From: Aschersonia sp. MBC 622
Taxonomy: Eukaryota > Ascomycota > Sordariomycetes > Hypocreales > Clavicipitaceae
Length of the DNA: 64,000 nucleotides
Direction: 5' to 3'
Assembly: GCA_030782805.1 (NCBI GenBank)
Contig: JARJPL010000512.1
Location: forward strand, 1 to 64,000
The notes under the pieces were generated by a model. The model saw nothing but the letters and a program-made list of their open reading frames with translations. It was not told the origin of the DNA and did no database searches. Shown in pieces: positions 47,381 to 58,763 of the stretch. Both the position numbers and the translations under genes were made by a program. The first letter of the stretch is position 1; each line of letters opens with the position of its first letter.

Positions 47381-50300
47381 ATGACAATCAACCCGCTAGG
47401 CATCCGCGTCTCCATAGACCGCGGCGGAACATTTACAGATGTTCACGCGTCCGTCCCGGGGCGTGATGATATTATCCTCAAACTCCTCTCGGTAGATCCC
47501 GCAAACTACCAGGATGCGCCGACAGAGGGCATCAGGCGTATTCTCGAGCTGGCAACTGGCCAGATCCTGCCGAGAGGCGAGCCTCTAGATCTCTTCCATT
47601 TTGAGTCCATTCGCATGGGCACCACGGTCGCTACCAATGCCTTGCTGGAGCGCAAAGGCGAGCGCGTAGCTCTTATCACAACCAAAGGCTTCCGTGACCT
47701 CCTCGCCATTGGGAACCAGTCCCGTCCGGATATTTTCGACCTGTCGATATCGCGGCCAGATGTACTTTTCGAGACTGTCGTCGAGATTGATGAGCGCGTT
47801 ACAATGGAAGATTACACAGAGAACCCGGAGCCGACCAAGACAGAGGTCGACGGCACCAAGCCTGAGCTTGTTTCTGCAACCACAGGAGAGACCGTTCGCG
47901 TTCTCAAAAAGCCTGATATGGAGCTTGTGGAATCCCAACTGCTGACGCTAAAATCTCAAGGCTTTCGCTCGGTTGCAATTGCTTTTATTCACTCCTACGC
48001 ATATCCCGACCATGAGCTGCAAGTCGGTCGCATCGCTCTAGAGATGGGCTTCTCAGTTACCTTGTCCGCAGAGGTGCAGCCAATGATCAAGATTGTCCCC
48101 CGCGGTACGTCGGCTGTGGTTGACGCCTACCTGACACCCATCATTCGCCAATACATTGACTCCATTTCTGCCAACTTTCGCGGCGGCTTCTCGTCCGCAG
48201 CTACGCGCATCGAGTTTATGCAGTCAGACGGCGGCTTGTCAGATTATCGAAAATTCAGCGGCCTCAGGGCCATCTTGTCTGGGCCCGCCGGTGGTGTCGT
48301 GGGCTACGCACAAACCTCTTGGGACGAAGAGGAGAGATGCCCGATCATCGGGTTCGACATGGGTGGCACCTCCACAGATGTCTCGCGGTACGCTGGGTCC
48401 TATGACCATGTATTCGAAACTACGACTGCCGGAGTGAACATTCAATCGCCTCAGCTCGACATTCACACAGTTGCGGCAGGTGGCGGTTCTATTCTCACCT
48501 GGAAAAATGGCTTGTTCAATGTTGGTCCGGAGTCTGCCTCGGCACATCCTGGCCCGGCATGTTACAGAAAAGGCGGTCCATTGACCATTACAGATGCAAA
48601 TCTCTTTCTCGGCCGACTATTACCAGAGTACTTCCCGAAAGTCTTCGGCCCCAAGGAAAATGAGTCGCTCAATCGCGAGATTGTGGTTGCCAAGTTCTCA
48701 GAACTTACGAACCAGATCAACAACGAGAGGATCGCAGCTGGTCTCTCTCTATTTTCACCCGAGGAAGTGGCCCTGGGATTCCTCAAGGTTGCTAATGAAG
48801 GCATGGCTGGCCCGATTCGCGCTCTCACTGAGGCCCGTGGCTATGACGCCGCTGATCACCATCTCGCCTGTTTTGGTGGTGCTGGCGGACAGCACGCTTG
48901 CGCTGTAGCCGAGGTGCTTGGGATCTCGCGCATTATCATGCACAAATATTCCTCTATTCTATCTGCTTATGGCATTTCGTTAGCAGATGTTGTGCAGGAA
49001 CTTCAGCGACCGGCTGCTCTTACCTGGAGTCAAGATACGCACAGATCCATTCAGCTAGAGCTGCAGCTACTTGCCGACCAGGCAAAACTCGATCTTATGA
49101 AGCAAGGTTTTTCGGAGAGCCAGATTGCATTTAACCTGTACCTCAGCATGCGATACGCGGGTTCCAGCAGCTCCCTAATGATCCAAAAGGGCTCTGACTG
49201 GGATTTTCGACGGGAATTTGAAGAAGCGCATATTCGTGGTTTTGGATTTCACTTTCCCGACAAAGATATCATCATAGATGATTTCAGGGTCAGGGCGATT
49301 GGCAAGAGTCAGTCCAAGAGCTTCAAAACGCCCTACAGCCAACTCAAAGATATGCGTGATCAGGACGGGACTGTTGCCAGCCCTGTTGGAAAGAAGACTG
49401 TTTACTTTGAAGGTGCCGGTCACGTTGATACGTCTGTTTACGAATTGCAAACCCTCCCCATCGGAGCTCGAATCGCTGGCCCAGCTGTGGTCATTGACAA
49501 AACGCAGACTATATTGGTCAGTCCAGGCGCGACTGCGACCATAATAGAAAATTATGTCATAATTGACAGAGACGTCGCGCCGGTGATCAAGAAGATCGAG
49601 AAGGAAGAGTTTAGCCCCATTCAGCTTTCTGTATTTGCCCATCGTTTCATGGCTATTGCAGAGCAGATGGGTCGCACGCTCAGAAAAACATCTGTATCTA
49701 CAAACATCAAGGAGCGCCTGGACTTTTCTTGTGCCATCTTCAGTCCCGATGGAGGCCTGGTTGCCAACGCGCCACATGTGCCAGTTCATCTAGGCTCGAT
49801 GCAGTTTGCTGTGCAATACCAGCACCGTTTGTGGGACGGCAAGCTGCAAGAGGGAGATGTTCTCGTGTCCAATCACCCCTCATGCGGTGGCACCCATCTT
49901 CCCGATATCACAGTCATTACCCCCGTTTTCGAAAAGGGTGCTTTGGCCTTCTACGTCGCTTCGCGCGGCCATCACGCGGATATCGGAGGGATACTTCCAG
50001 GCTCTATGCCACCCACATCGTCTGCACTTTGGCAAGAAGGCGCGGCAATCGAGTCGACCAAGTTGGTGAGTGGTGGCCGTTTCAACGATGAAGAGATCCG
50101 CCGCCTGCTTCTCGAGGAACCCGCCAAGTATGAAGGTTGCTCGGGTACTCGTCGCTTGATGGACAACATTTCCGACCTGAAAGCGCAGATCGCTGCCAAT
50201 TCAAAGGGCATCAATCTCATCACTGCGCTGATCGAGGAATTCGGCCTCTCATGTGTTCATCGCTACATGTATGCGATCCAGAACACGGCCGAAGAAGCTG

Positions 50301-51217
50301 TCCGCGAGCTCATGCTTTCGACGGCCGCAAAACACGGCCCAGAGCCTCTCGTTGCTGTCGACTACATGGATGATGGGACACCAATCAAGCTCACCGTGAC
50401 AATTGCCAATGATGGCTCTGCCACATTTGACTTTACAGGCACAGGAAGCCATGTCCTAGGCAATACAAATGCTCCGCTCGCCATCACACACTCTGCCATC
50501 ATCTACTGCTTGCGCAGCTTGGTCTCCTCTTCGATCCCTCTGAACCAGGGCTGTCTAGCTCCCATCGATATTATTGTGCCGCAAGACACAATCTTAAAAC
50601 CTGGGTCTGGTCTCGCCGTTGTTGGCGGCAACGTATTGACTTCTCAACGCGTGACTGACGTCGTGCTAAAGGCATTCCACGCATGCGCTGCGAGCCAAGG
50701 CTGCTGCAACAACCTCACGTTTGGTACAGGCGGCAAGGATCCCATCACTGGCCAACACAAGGAAGGCTTCGGCTACTATGAGACCATTGCGGGCGGTGCT
50801 GGCGCGGGCCCAACATGGGCGGGCCAGAGCGGTGTTCATACCCACATGACCAACACGCGCATTACCGATCCTGAGGTCTTTGAGAAGCGTTATCCCTGTA
50901 TTCTCCGTCGCTTCGAACTACGGACCGGCTCCGGAGGGAGAGGCAAATTCCGCGGTGGCGACGGAACCGTGAGAGAGATTGAGTTTCGCGTGCCCGTGCA
51001 GTGCTCGATCCTGAGCGAGCGACGATCAAGGCAACCGTATGGCATGGAAGGCGGCGAAGGCGGCCAGACAGGGCTGAATTCCGTACTCGTGACGGATAAG
51101 ATGTCAGGCGGCAAGCGACTGGTAAATCTCGGCGCCAAGGCGACTACGAGGCTCGAGCCCGGTGAAAGGGTGATTATTCAGTCTCCTGGTGGAGGTGGCT
51201 GGGGAAGTGAGTTGTAA
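47381..51217 (+). CDS. 5-oxoprolinase (ATP-hydrolysing), hydantoinase A/B fusion
   Basis: Converts 5-oxo-L-proline to L-glutamate with ATP, in glutathione turnover and pyroglutamate use; related enzymes act on hydantoins. Intronless, 1278 aa, the normal size for eukaryotic 5-oxoprolinase. The N-terminal hydantoinase A part begins with DRGGTFTD at residues 13-20, has a second phosphate motif GFDMGGTSTD near 324-333, and FGGAGGQHA near 500. Hydantoinase B starts near residue 743 (AHRFMAIAEQMG) and contains SNHPSCGGTHLPD, SRGHHADIGG and the C-terminal PGGGGWG. Fusion of A and B in one chain marks the eukaryotic/OPLAH type. Its promoter is shared with a Zn2Cys6 gene, and a Dal5-type transporter lies beyond. 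A relative with altered substrate (hydantoin-like) is possible. Confidence 0.95.
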   Translation: MTINPLGIRVSIDRGGTFTDVHASVPGRDDIILKLLSVDPANYQDAPTEGIRRILELATGQILPRGEPLDLFHFESIRMGTTVATNALLERKGERVALITTKGFRDLLAIGNQSRPDIFDLSISRPDVLFETVVEIDERVTMEDYTENPEPTKTEVDGTKPELVSATTGETVRVLKKPDMELVESQLLTLKSQGFRSVAIAFIHSYAYPDHELQVGRIALEMGFSVTLSAEVQPMIKIVPRGTSAVVDAYLTPIIRQYIDSISANFRGGFSSAATRIEFMQSDGGLSDYRKFSGLRAILSGPAGGVVGYAQTSWDEEERCPIIGFDMGGTSTDVSRYAGSYDHVFETTTAGVNIQSPQLDIHTVAAGGGSILTWKNGLFNVGPESASAHPGPACYRKGGPLTITDANLFLGRLLPEYFPKVFGPKENESLNREIVVAKFSELTNQINNERIAAGLSLFSPEEVALGFLKVANEGMAGPIRALTEARGYDAADHHLACFGGAGGQHACAVAEVLGISRIIMHKYSSILSAYGISLADVVQELQRPAALTWSQDTHRSIQLELQLLADQAKLDLMKQGFSESQIAFNLYLSMRYAGSSSSLMIQKGSDWDFRREFEEAHIRGFGFHFPDKDIIIDDFRVRAIGKSQSKSFKTPYSQLKDMRDQDGTVASPVGKKTVYFEGAGHVDTSVYELQTLPIGARIAGPAVVIDKTQTILVSPGATATIIENYVIIDRDVAPVIKKIEKEEFSPIQLSVFAHRFMAIAEQMGRTLRKTSVSTNIKERLDFSCAIFSPDGGLVANAPHVPVHLGSMQFAVQYQHRLWDGKLQEGDVLVSNHPSCGGTHLPDITVITPVFEKGALAFYVASRGHHADIGGILPGSMPPTSSALWQEGAAIESTKLVSGGRFNDEEIRRLLLEEPAKYEGCSGTRRLMDNISDLKAQIAANSKGINLITALIEEFGLSCVHRYMYAIQNTAEEAVRELMLSTAAKHGPEPLVAVDYMDDGTPIKLTVTIANDGSATFDFTGTGSHVLGNTNAPLAITHSAIIYCLRSLVSSSIPLNQGCLAPIDIIVPQDTILKPGSGLAVVGGNVLTSQRVTDVVLKAFHACAASQGCCNNLTFGTGGKDPITGQHKEGFGYYETIAGGAGAGPTWAGQSGVHTHMTNTRITDPEVFEKRYPCILRRFELRTGSGGRGKFRGGDGTVREIEFRVPVQCSILSERRSRQPYGMEGGEGGQTGLNSVLVTDKMSGGKRLVNLGAKATTRLEPGERVIIQSPGGGGWGSEL

Positions 51218-51657
51218 ATTTATATCATATTGAAGGACTTGTCTCTCTCATGTAAACATCAATTGTCCCTCTCTTGCGTATGATACCAAAGTTTGACCTA
51301 TTCTACAATGCTTCAAATCCTTAAGCTTCTGCTCTACGCGAGTACGCTTGACAGCTACGCAGCAAAGTCGGTAAACTGAAAGCGAAATCAATTATTGTCA
51401 GAATGAGTCACTTGGAGACCATCACACGTGGAAAACCCCATTTCAAAAAAAATTGAATGGCCCTGCGAAAATGAAGTCATCGCTGTTGTGCCTGGTGTTG
51501 ACGTAGTGGGGGCTGCCACCAGTTAGAACTCCAACTCTCGCTGATGAACCTGCGTCAATTCGGCAGCACTCACAACCCGTGTATAAAAGAGCTTCTTCTC
51601 AGAAACCGCAGTGCATCAAGGCTACATTGCTCTCGAGTCTCGGATTTAATCTCGAAA
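51218..51657. other. Intergenic between 5-oxoprolinase and PPM1
   Basis: A 440-bp tandem gap. Nothing specific is seen. Confidence 0.45.
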
Positions 51658-52781
51658 ATGTCTGCACCATCAATACCGAATCTCCTGTCCCTGCGAGGTG
51701 GTCGCGGAGGCCGAGGTGGCGGGCTGCGCGCGCGGCGTGGTGGCGGCCCTGGCGGTGCTGGCGCCCATCACGATTCCACGATTCAGGGCACGGATACGGA
51801 TGCCGCTGTATCACGGCTCAGTGCCGTCGATGTCGGCTACCTAGACGATCCGTACGCCGTCTTTCTAGTTTCGCGCATGGACGGACCCCCTCAGAGAAGG
51901 TTTCCCATCATCAATCGGGGTATGTGTCGAGGCCACTGTAAGGTCGGGATAAGACGGCGCATCTAATAGATATACCAGGGACATACACGCGGACTGTTGC
52001 ACTCGACAGTCTGATTCAGTCTTTTCTATCACCTGCGGCAGGAGGCACATCAACAGAGCGGCAGATTGTCTCTCTGGGAGCCGGCACAGACACTCGTCCT
52101 TTTCGCCTGTTTGCGGGTGCTTCACATCCAAAGCTCACATACCACGAAGTCGACTTTGACGTGACGAGCCGCAAAAAGCTCCAGATCGTGCAGGCCAACC
52201 CGCAACTTTCACGTATTTTGAATCATCCCGCTGAAAAAAGCTCGCAAACGTGGACGGCCCAACCCGTGCATGGTCGCGGCGAGTACTATTGCCACGGCAT
52301 GGACCTGCGGGACCTCGACAACAGCATCACCGGGTCTCTGGTCGGTCTACGAACAGATATACCTACGTTGATACTATCAGAGTGTTGCTTGTGCTACTTA
52401 AAGACCGAAGAGGCCGAGCGAGTCTTGCGCTACTTTACGTCGAGAATCGCCAACGCCGCCACCATCATCTACGAGCCCGTGCACCTCGACGACGCCTTTG
52501 GCAAGACCATGGTAGCAAACCTCGCCGCGCGCCACATCCACATGCCGGGCATGGACCGCTACCGAAACGCCCAGGACCAGATCCAGCGGCTGCGCGACGC
52601 CGGCTTTCGCAGTGCCGAGTGCAAGTCTGTCGAGTCGATATGGGAGACGTGGATCGACGCGTCTGAAAAGGAGCGCGTGGACCAGCTCGAGGGTCTGGAT
52701 GAAGTGGAGGAATGGAAACTGCTTGCTGGGCATTATATTGTTGCTTGGGGAACAAGAGGTGAAGGGCTCGGAGCTCTGTGA
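51658..52781 (+). CDS. PPM1: Leucine carboxyl methyltransferase 1 (PPM1/LCMT1)
   Basis: Methylates the C-terminal Leu of the PP2A catalytic subunit using S-adenosylmethionine, controlling PP2A holoenzyme assembly. Two exons, 51658-51919 and 51979-52781, with a 59-nt intron, give 354 aa. SAM-binding motif I is SLGAGTDTRPFRL (about residues 117-129). HEVDFDVTSRKK, LSECCLCYL and YEPVHLDDAFGKTM are family motifs. The N-terminus carries a Gly/Arg tract (RGGRGGRGGG then RARRGGG, about residues 13-35) in place of the usual short leader; it looks like an RGG box. Unrelated to the 5-oxoprolinase group functionally. Identity firm. Confidence 0.94.
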
Positions 52782-53371
52782 CAGTCATGTACAAGACAGA
52801 TAGGTAGTACACATCGCAGGCTGCCTTGCGCGTTCCCTGCTTCATCGGCTGAGAAATATCCCATGAAAGCTAAATGAGAAAATGGCTTCCCTGTATGAAG
52901 AAAAAATTTAATAGAGTTTTTCTTTTTTTCCGCTACGTCTTCAATGCCAACTCATACGCGAAGTGGTCACGTGGGGCCATTACAGCGCTGGATCGCGACC
53001 GCAGCGTAGACACAAGGGCTTCTTCGTCTGATTACCGATCGCATCACCGACAACCCGATACGGACCCGGTCCGCCATCCCAGCGAACTCGCCACGAGGAT
53101 TCTACGAATTGCTTGGTCTCCGACATTCCTTTACTCGGGCCCTTTGAATTGTGAAGCGCCCCGCGACACTCGTTTCCGATAACCTCCATCTCCGACTTTC
53201 GGAACCAAGGGCCATCCAGGACCGCCTCGACATTCATTCGACGGCGAAGAATTATTATTATCCTGGGCTGTCCCATAGTCACCACCTTCGCTCATACCCC
53301 GACTTGCCGCCAGCGAACGCGCTACACTACCCCACGCGTCGCAGCTCGAGCTGGACACATAATCGCCCGTC
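52782..53371. other. Intergenic, promoter of SPT3
   Basis: A 590-bp tandem gap. No gene is supported. Confidence 0.45.
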
Positions 53372-54832
53372 ATGGCCGACGCCAAGGACAAAATGTACAA
53401 GTACCGTCAGGAAATCAGCCAGGTAAGCCTCTCTACCACCGCTTTGATTGGATCCAACCAACACACTCCGACCTACTCCGGTGAAATGCGCGCAAACGGG
53501 CAACCATGAAACAATGGCCGGCAGCGAGATGCGGGGGCCACGAGAGACGACGTCTGCCAGCTGGCGCAAACCGGTTGCCAGCTGCGAGCGACCTGAAGAG
53601 TCACGCGACGAGCGGAAATGTGTTTATTCGCATTTACTGTCCGTTTGCTGGATCAATTAAGAAGCGCCATACTCTCTTTCATTCAAAGAACCTCATCCCT
53701 AGACCTTGTTTTCATACCGTCAAATATGACCAAGGACAGTCTCGCTACCCTTACCGCCAGTGACATGGCTGCCTGCGTTGTCTACTCCGACTTTACGCCC
53801 TCGCTTGAATCATTCAAGAGAATTCTTATTGACACGATTCGACAGATGATGTACGTCTCCGGCGAGACTGGCGAGCCTTCCGTGGAAACTACGAGTATCA
53901 TTGAAGACATTGTGCGACAACAAGTCATCGAGCTGGTAAGAATACCGCTTTCCCCCCCCTTTGCCATCACCCTTTTGTCGTGCTAAGAATTTTGTCAGCT
54001 ACGAAATTGCACTGAGCTCGCCTCGCGCCGCGGCTCCAAGTCCATCAGCACCAACGACCTCATATTCCAGATCCGGCACGACCAAGCTAAAGTCTCGCGC
54101 CTCCGCACCTTTCTCTCCTGGAAGGACGTGCGGAAAAACATCAAAGACTCAGACGACAAGGGCGCCGACGCCGACCTCGCCGCGGGCGACGATCCCGGCA
54201 ACGTCGCCGGGCCCGTCGACGAGGCCGCCAAGAAGAACAAGAAGGCCAAGGTCGGCCTGCCTTGGGAGCCGGCGTCCTTTTTCAACGTCGAGGTGCCCGA
54301 GCGAGACGATGAGGAGGATGACGAGGAGGAAGAGTCTAATTGGATCACCCTGCAGCGCCTCCGAAAAGCCGACGACCGCACCAGGGCCATGACGCGCGAA
54401 GAATACGTGACGTGGTCCGAGTATCGCCAGGCGTCCTTCACCTGGCGCAAGGGCAAGCGCTTTCGCGAGTGGGCCGGCTTCGGCATCGTCACGGACAGCA
54501 AGCCCTCGGACGATATTGTCGACATACTCGGCTTCCTCACCTTTGAGATGGTCCAGACCCTCACGGAGATGGCGCTCAAGGCCAAGGAGCAGGAGGACAC
54601 GGCCCGCGCGCTCAACGGCGGCGACGCAGCCTCTCTGCAGCAGCAGCAGGGCAGCACCAAGAAGCGCAAGCACCAGCACGGCCTGTTTGATCCACCGAGC
54701 GAGGGCCGCACGCCGGTCGAGCCCCGGCATGTCCAGGAGGCGTTTCGCAGGTTCCAGCAGCGGCCCAAGAAGACGAGGGCTATGCTCAACCTCACCCGCA
54801 TCGCGGAAAAGACACCCCTCAACATATTTTAA
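53372..54832 (+). CDS. SPT3: SAGA subunit SPT3 (histone-fold, TBP-interacting)
   Basis: Part of the SAGA co-activator that helps load TATA-binding protein at promoters. Three exons: 53372-53422, 53846-53935 and 53999-54832, giving 324 aa, close to the yeast protein. KYRQEISQ joins MMYVSGETGEP, then VETTSIIEDIVRQQVIEL and RRGSKSISTNDLIFQIRHD form the first histone fold. An acidic linker (ERDDEEDDEEEESNW) is followed by the second fold region (EYVTWSEYRQASFTWRKGKRFREW) and LGFLTFEMVQTLTEMAL. The 423-nt first intron is long for this window. An ATG at 53726 within it opens a frame continuous with exon 2, so a shorter first intron or alternative start is possible, but the canonical N-terminus favours the model given. 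Confidence 0.93.
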
Positions 54833-55144
54833 GCGTCGTCTTTTCGCTTGTTATGTTTTTTCTGTATTGATGATGAACGTTGGAGCATGATGTATGGTTG
54901 GAGCACTTTTTTTTTTTGGGATTGGATCCAGTCTTTGTTTTCTGCATGGCGCTTCGGGCAATAGTTTTTGTTTCAAAATTTGGATTTACCATGGTCTTTT
55001 GGGTAGTTACAAAGTGATTGCTACGGCATCACATGATTTTGGTAGCGGCGTAATGAATATACATTACTGATTCTTCTTCTACCAACGCCTCTCTGGCGTC
55101 GCGCCAAGAGACTGCACCGACCTGCCCCATGTGCATGCATAGAT
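54833..55144. other. Convergent intergenic region
   Basis: Joint 3' flanks of SPT3 and the BRE4-like gene; a poly(T) run lies near 54.91 kb. Confidence 0.45.
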
Positions 55145-58100
55145 TTACGGACTTGTTTCGCTGCCAATCGTGAATGCCCTGCTGCGCACCGCGGCATTAT
55201 TCTCTCGCAAACGCGTGGCTACGCGCTGCAGACTAACAGGAATGTCATCCATGCCATCTTCGTCGTCGTCGTCAACCACAACGGCGTCGCTGGCCCCTCC
55301 CGCACCGCTCTCCAGGTCCCTGGCGCCGTGCCAATACTGGGCTGCGCGCTCCAGCAGCCGATTGTCCGGCCTCTCCGTGACCGTCGCCGCTCTCGAGCGT
55401 CTCGTGCCGCCGACCATATCCGCGACGCTCACGTCCGGGTATTCGTCTTCGCCTTCTGTCGCCGATGCGTCCGTCGGAGCCGGTCCACCGGCCTCGGCTG
55501 CTCCCGGGTCCGCCGCGTCCACGTGTTGCATGTACATCCTGTAGCTCGGCGCCTCGAGCATGCCGCGCCGAAACGCATTCACGCCGACGAGCAGCTTGAC
55601 CAGGTCCGTCAGCTCCTCGAGGTACTCAATAATCTCCATCTGGCCCGAGGTGCTCGCGTTCCACGACAAGAACTTGCGTTTCGTGATGATGCTGGCCGTC
55701 GACTCATCGAGTTCGAGACGGCCGGCGACGTATTTGCGCAGCGCCGACGTTGATCCCTTGGCGCTCTCCGCGTCGAGGACCTCGCGAACGCGATTGATCA
55801 GCCGGAGCTGCGCGAGGCGCGCCGACGGGAGAAATTGCGGAAGGGGGAGCCACGTAGTGAGTGCTTCGTGGACGGAAAAGAGAATCAGATTGCAGCTTCC
55901 CATGACGTTGCGCCGGTAGGCATACACGCGATGATTCAGGTCCTCCAGTATAGACGAGCCGTACTCGCGGCGCAGTTGGACCACGCTATTCATGCGGTCG
56001 GTGATTTGATGCAGAACGTATATGATTTCGCTGTAAATTGGCGCCAGAGGTTTGAAGCTTCCTTTAAGGCGGGGCTCGCTGAGGCAAGACGGAAGGTAAG
56101 TCTCTGCTGCCGTGAGACAGCTTTGGGCCTTGTCGCGAGCTCGTTTAAAGCGCGTGTACAGCTTGCGCGAGCGAAAGTTGGGACGTTCAGGATGGTCGAT
56201 ACCGACAGCAATGACCGCCTGCATGTTTTGTACGTGGACGACGGCGTCGGCAAGTGAGTCCACGAGGCGGTCCCTGGCTCGTACAGGAAAGATGAAAATC
56301 TCAACAAGGACAGCATCGACGCCTCCAATAATGAAAGCTACGAGGCGCTGATAAAACACTTCGTAGCCAGGCGCTGAGGTGTTGACGGCGGCTAAAGCAA
56401 GTCAGCGCGAATGTACATGAAATAGCAGAGCCAAACTTACACAACGCAACGACGGCGATGGAAATAATGGAAATCATTCCTGCTTTTACGTACTTTGTTG
56501 CAACTTGAACGTAAATAGACGGCACGATGCCGAAAAGTACAACAGCTACGACACCGGCTCTGTTTCCGCGCGCAATCTCGTACGAAAGATAGCCAATAAC
56601 ACCACCAAAGACCACGCCAAAAAGGCGAACGATGAATACAATCAACGACGTCCCGATGGCGAGCTCAAAGACGAGGATTAGCTGCAGCGGTGCCCAGATG
56701 CCACGCACGTCAGCATACCACTGGTTCCAAGTAGGGACGAAAGCAGGCCAGGTGACGAGGAAAAGAGCAATGGAGAGCTTGGCAGAGTAGACGAGATCCT
56801 CCGAGTTCTGTGCCCATTCTAGCCCATCTGCACAAGCATGCCGTAGTCGCACAATCCACGAAGACTTGCACACTTCTATAGTCGTATGACTCTGTCTATC
56901 ATCGTAATTTGCGCTGCTGGATACCGGGCTCGTGACCTCTTCATCGCCAGATCTCGCGCGGTGCATGCTTTCGGTCGAGCCATTCTGCGCAGCGTCAGGA
57001 TTGAGCTCCTTGGGTGCGTCACTGTCATTGCGCGTCGAACCGATGCTGCTGTCAGCGGTAGACGTGCCGGGATCGGTGCCGCCGCTCGACAGCCACTGGC
57101 TGAAACTGGCAAATTTGGGCAACCACAGGCGCGATCTGCTATTGCGCTGCTGTCTGAGCTCGACCAGCGTGCGCGAGTGGCGTAGCATGATCATGACTTG
57201 GGCAGCAGACTGGCGAAGGGCCAGGATAAAGGATGAGATGAGAAATGTCTCCATACGCGGCATGAAGTCGAGAGCATGGCCATCGGACTCTGTGGCCGCG
57301 GCTTTGAGAGCTTCCGCTGATTGGGCGTCGAATGCCACCATGGCATCCGCGAGTCGATCAATCTTGACGTCTAGATCGGCCAATGATAACGACTTAGGAG
57401 CTACTTCACCGGACGGTAGTTTTGTCACTTGGAGACAATACGCTAAACAATTTATGAGAGTAGCGACCGCTTCCTTGATAGATTGGTGGAGGTCCATGAC
57501 CGGATCTTTGATGCAAACCAAAATATGCTCGACCAGCTCAGCACTACCCTCTTCAATCTCCTTGATTGGTTTGACATCTTCTGCATGCTGGCTTCGCTTG
57601 CCTTTCCGTTTCCGAGCGCTGCCTGGCTTCGAAGCATCGCGAGTCGGTTGTGAGGCACCGGACACAACATGCGCAGTCTGTAATCTGGCTGATGCTGGTT
57701 TCGTCGTACTTGCGCCCAATAGAACAAATTTGTTCTCACAGGCACCAATCACGGTGATGATGCCCTGAATTAGATTGGCCATGGAGACCATGGTAATAGG
57801 TCTCATTGAATCGGGCGGTAGCTTGGACAAGGATATCTCAAAATTCACTTCATCTTGCGCTGCGCGACAGGCGCGCAACTTGGAGCGGATCTTGATCTTG
57901 CTCTCCGTCAGGCTGGCGAGTGAAGTGAGCTCGATAGGCACCTTGGTCTGGTTGGCGAGACTCGACGATTTGAACGGATTCGGAAACTCGGAAGCAAATT
58001 CGCGCCACCGCCGAGTTGTCACAAGTCGTCTGAAAAACGGGAGCGACGTGACCGAGGCCCGGCTCTTGCGCGAGGTGGTGCGATAAAGGCGGGCACGCTG

Positions 58101-58763
58101 CTGTCTGACCTCGTCGCAGTCTCCGCCCGGCGTCACGAACCAGTGCGTGGAGCGAGACAGGGCCTCCATGGCTTCGGATATCGTGGTGATGGCGGAGTCG
58201 CCGAGATAGCTGCTGGACAACTCGGGAAAGATGACCAAATTGGCGAACAGAGACACGGCCGCTCCGGTGCAGACGGGCACGTAAATATTTGTAAATAGTG
58301 CCACGGTTGCATCGGTGGGCGCCTGCACAGTGATGATGACCGCCACCAGCATGAACAGCACAAAGTTGAACAGTCGCGGGCTATGCGATCGTATGAACCC
58401 ATGCAAGAGCGCAGCCACAAGCAGGAAGACGCCGCGGATCGCGTAGGCAGCGGAGCGATTCTCAGAAAAGACAAGGTTCGCCAGGTATAAGCCGAGCAGC
58501 GACCACACGACGCCGAGAAAAGCTCCAAGAAGGATCATGAGCAGCGACTCAATCATGAGGCCCAAACGCTGGCCCGGATGGCCAAAGACGACAACCATGG
58601 GAATGAGAAAGTTCTCGCGGCCCTTGAATTGGGGCAGAATCGCGAGGACCAGGGCCCCGACGCACGCAATCGAGTACTTGAGGATGCGCTGCCAGGGCTG
58701 GTTCGTCTGGACATCACCCCAGAGGACGCGCGCGGCGGTCCGGAGCGGGTTTTTGGCGGCCAT
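55145..58763 (-). CDS. BRE4-like multispanning membrane protein (ArAE/DUF2421-2422 family)
   Basis: Relatives include yeast Bre4 (brefeldin A sensitivity) and bacterial aromatic-acid exporters; the fungal role is not settled. Two exons, 58763-56441 and 56391-55145, with a 50-nt intron, give 1189 aa. The first ATG in frame is 58763 (MAAKNPLRTAARVLWGDVQ); upstream codons lack ATG. An N-terminal block of about six membrane segments (LKYSIACVGALVLAI onward) carries PFAM-style ArAE_2_N features, a long hydrophilic region of about 400 residues separates it from a second block (IALFLVTWPAFVPTWNQWY, then several segments up to the intron), and a cytoplasmic ArAE_2-like region with EIFIFPVRARDRLVDSLADAV follows. 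The C-terminal 150 residues are acidic and Ala-rich. Convergent with SPT3. Confidence 0.9.
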
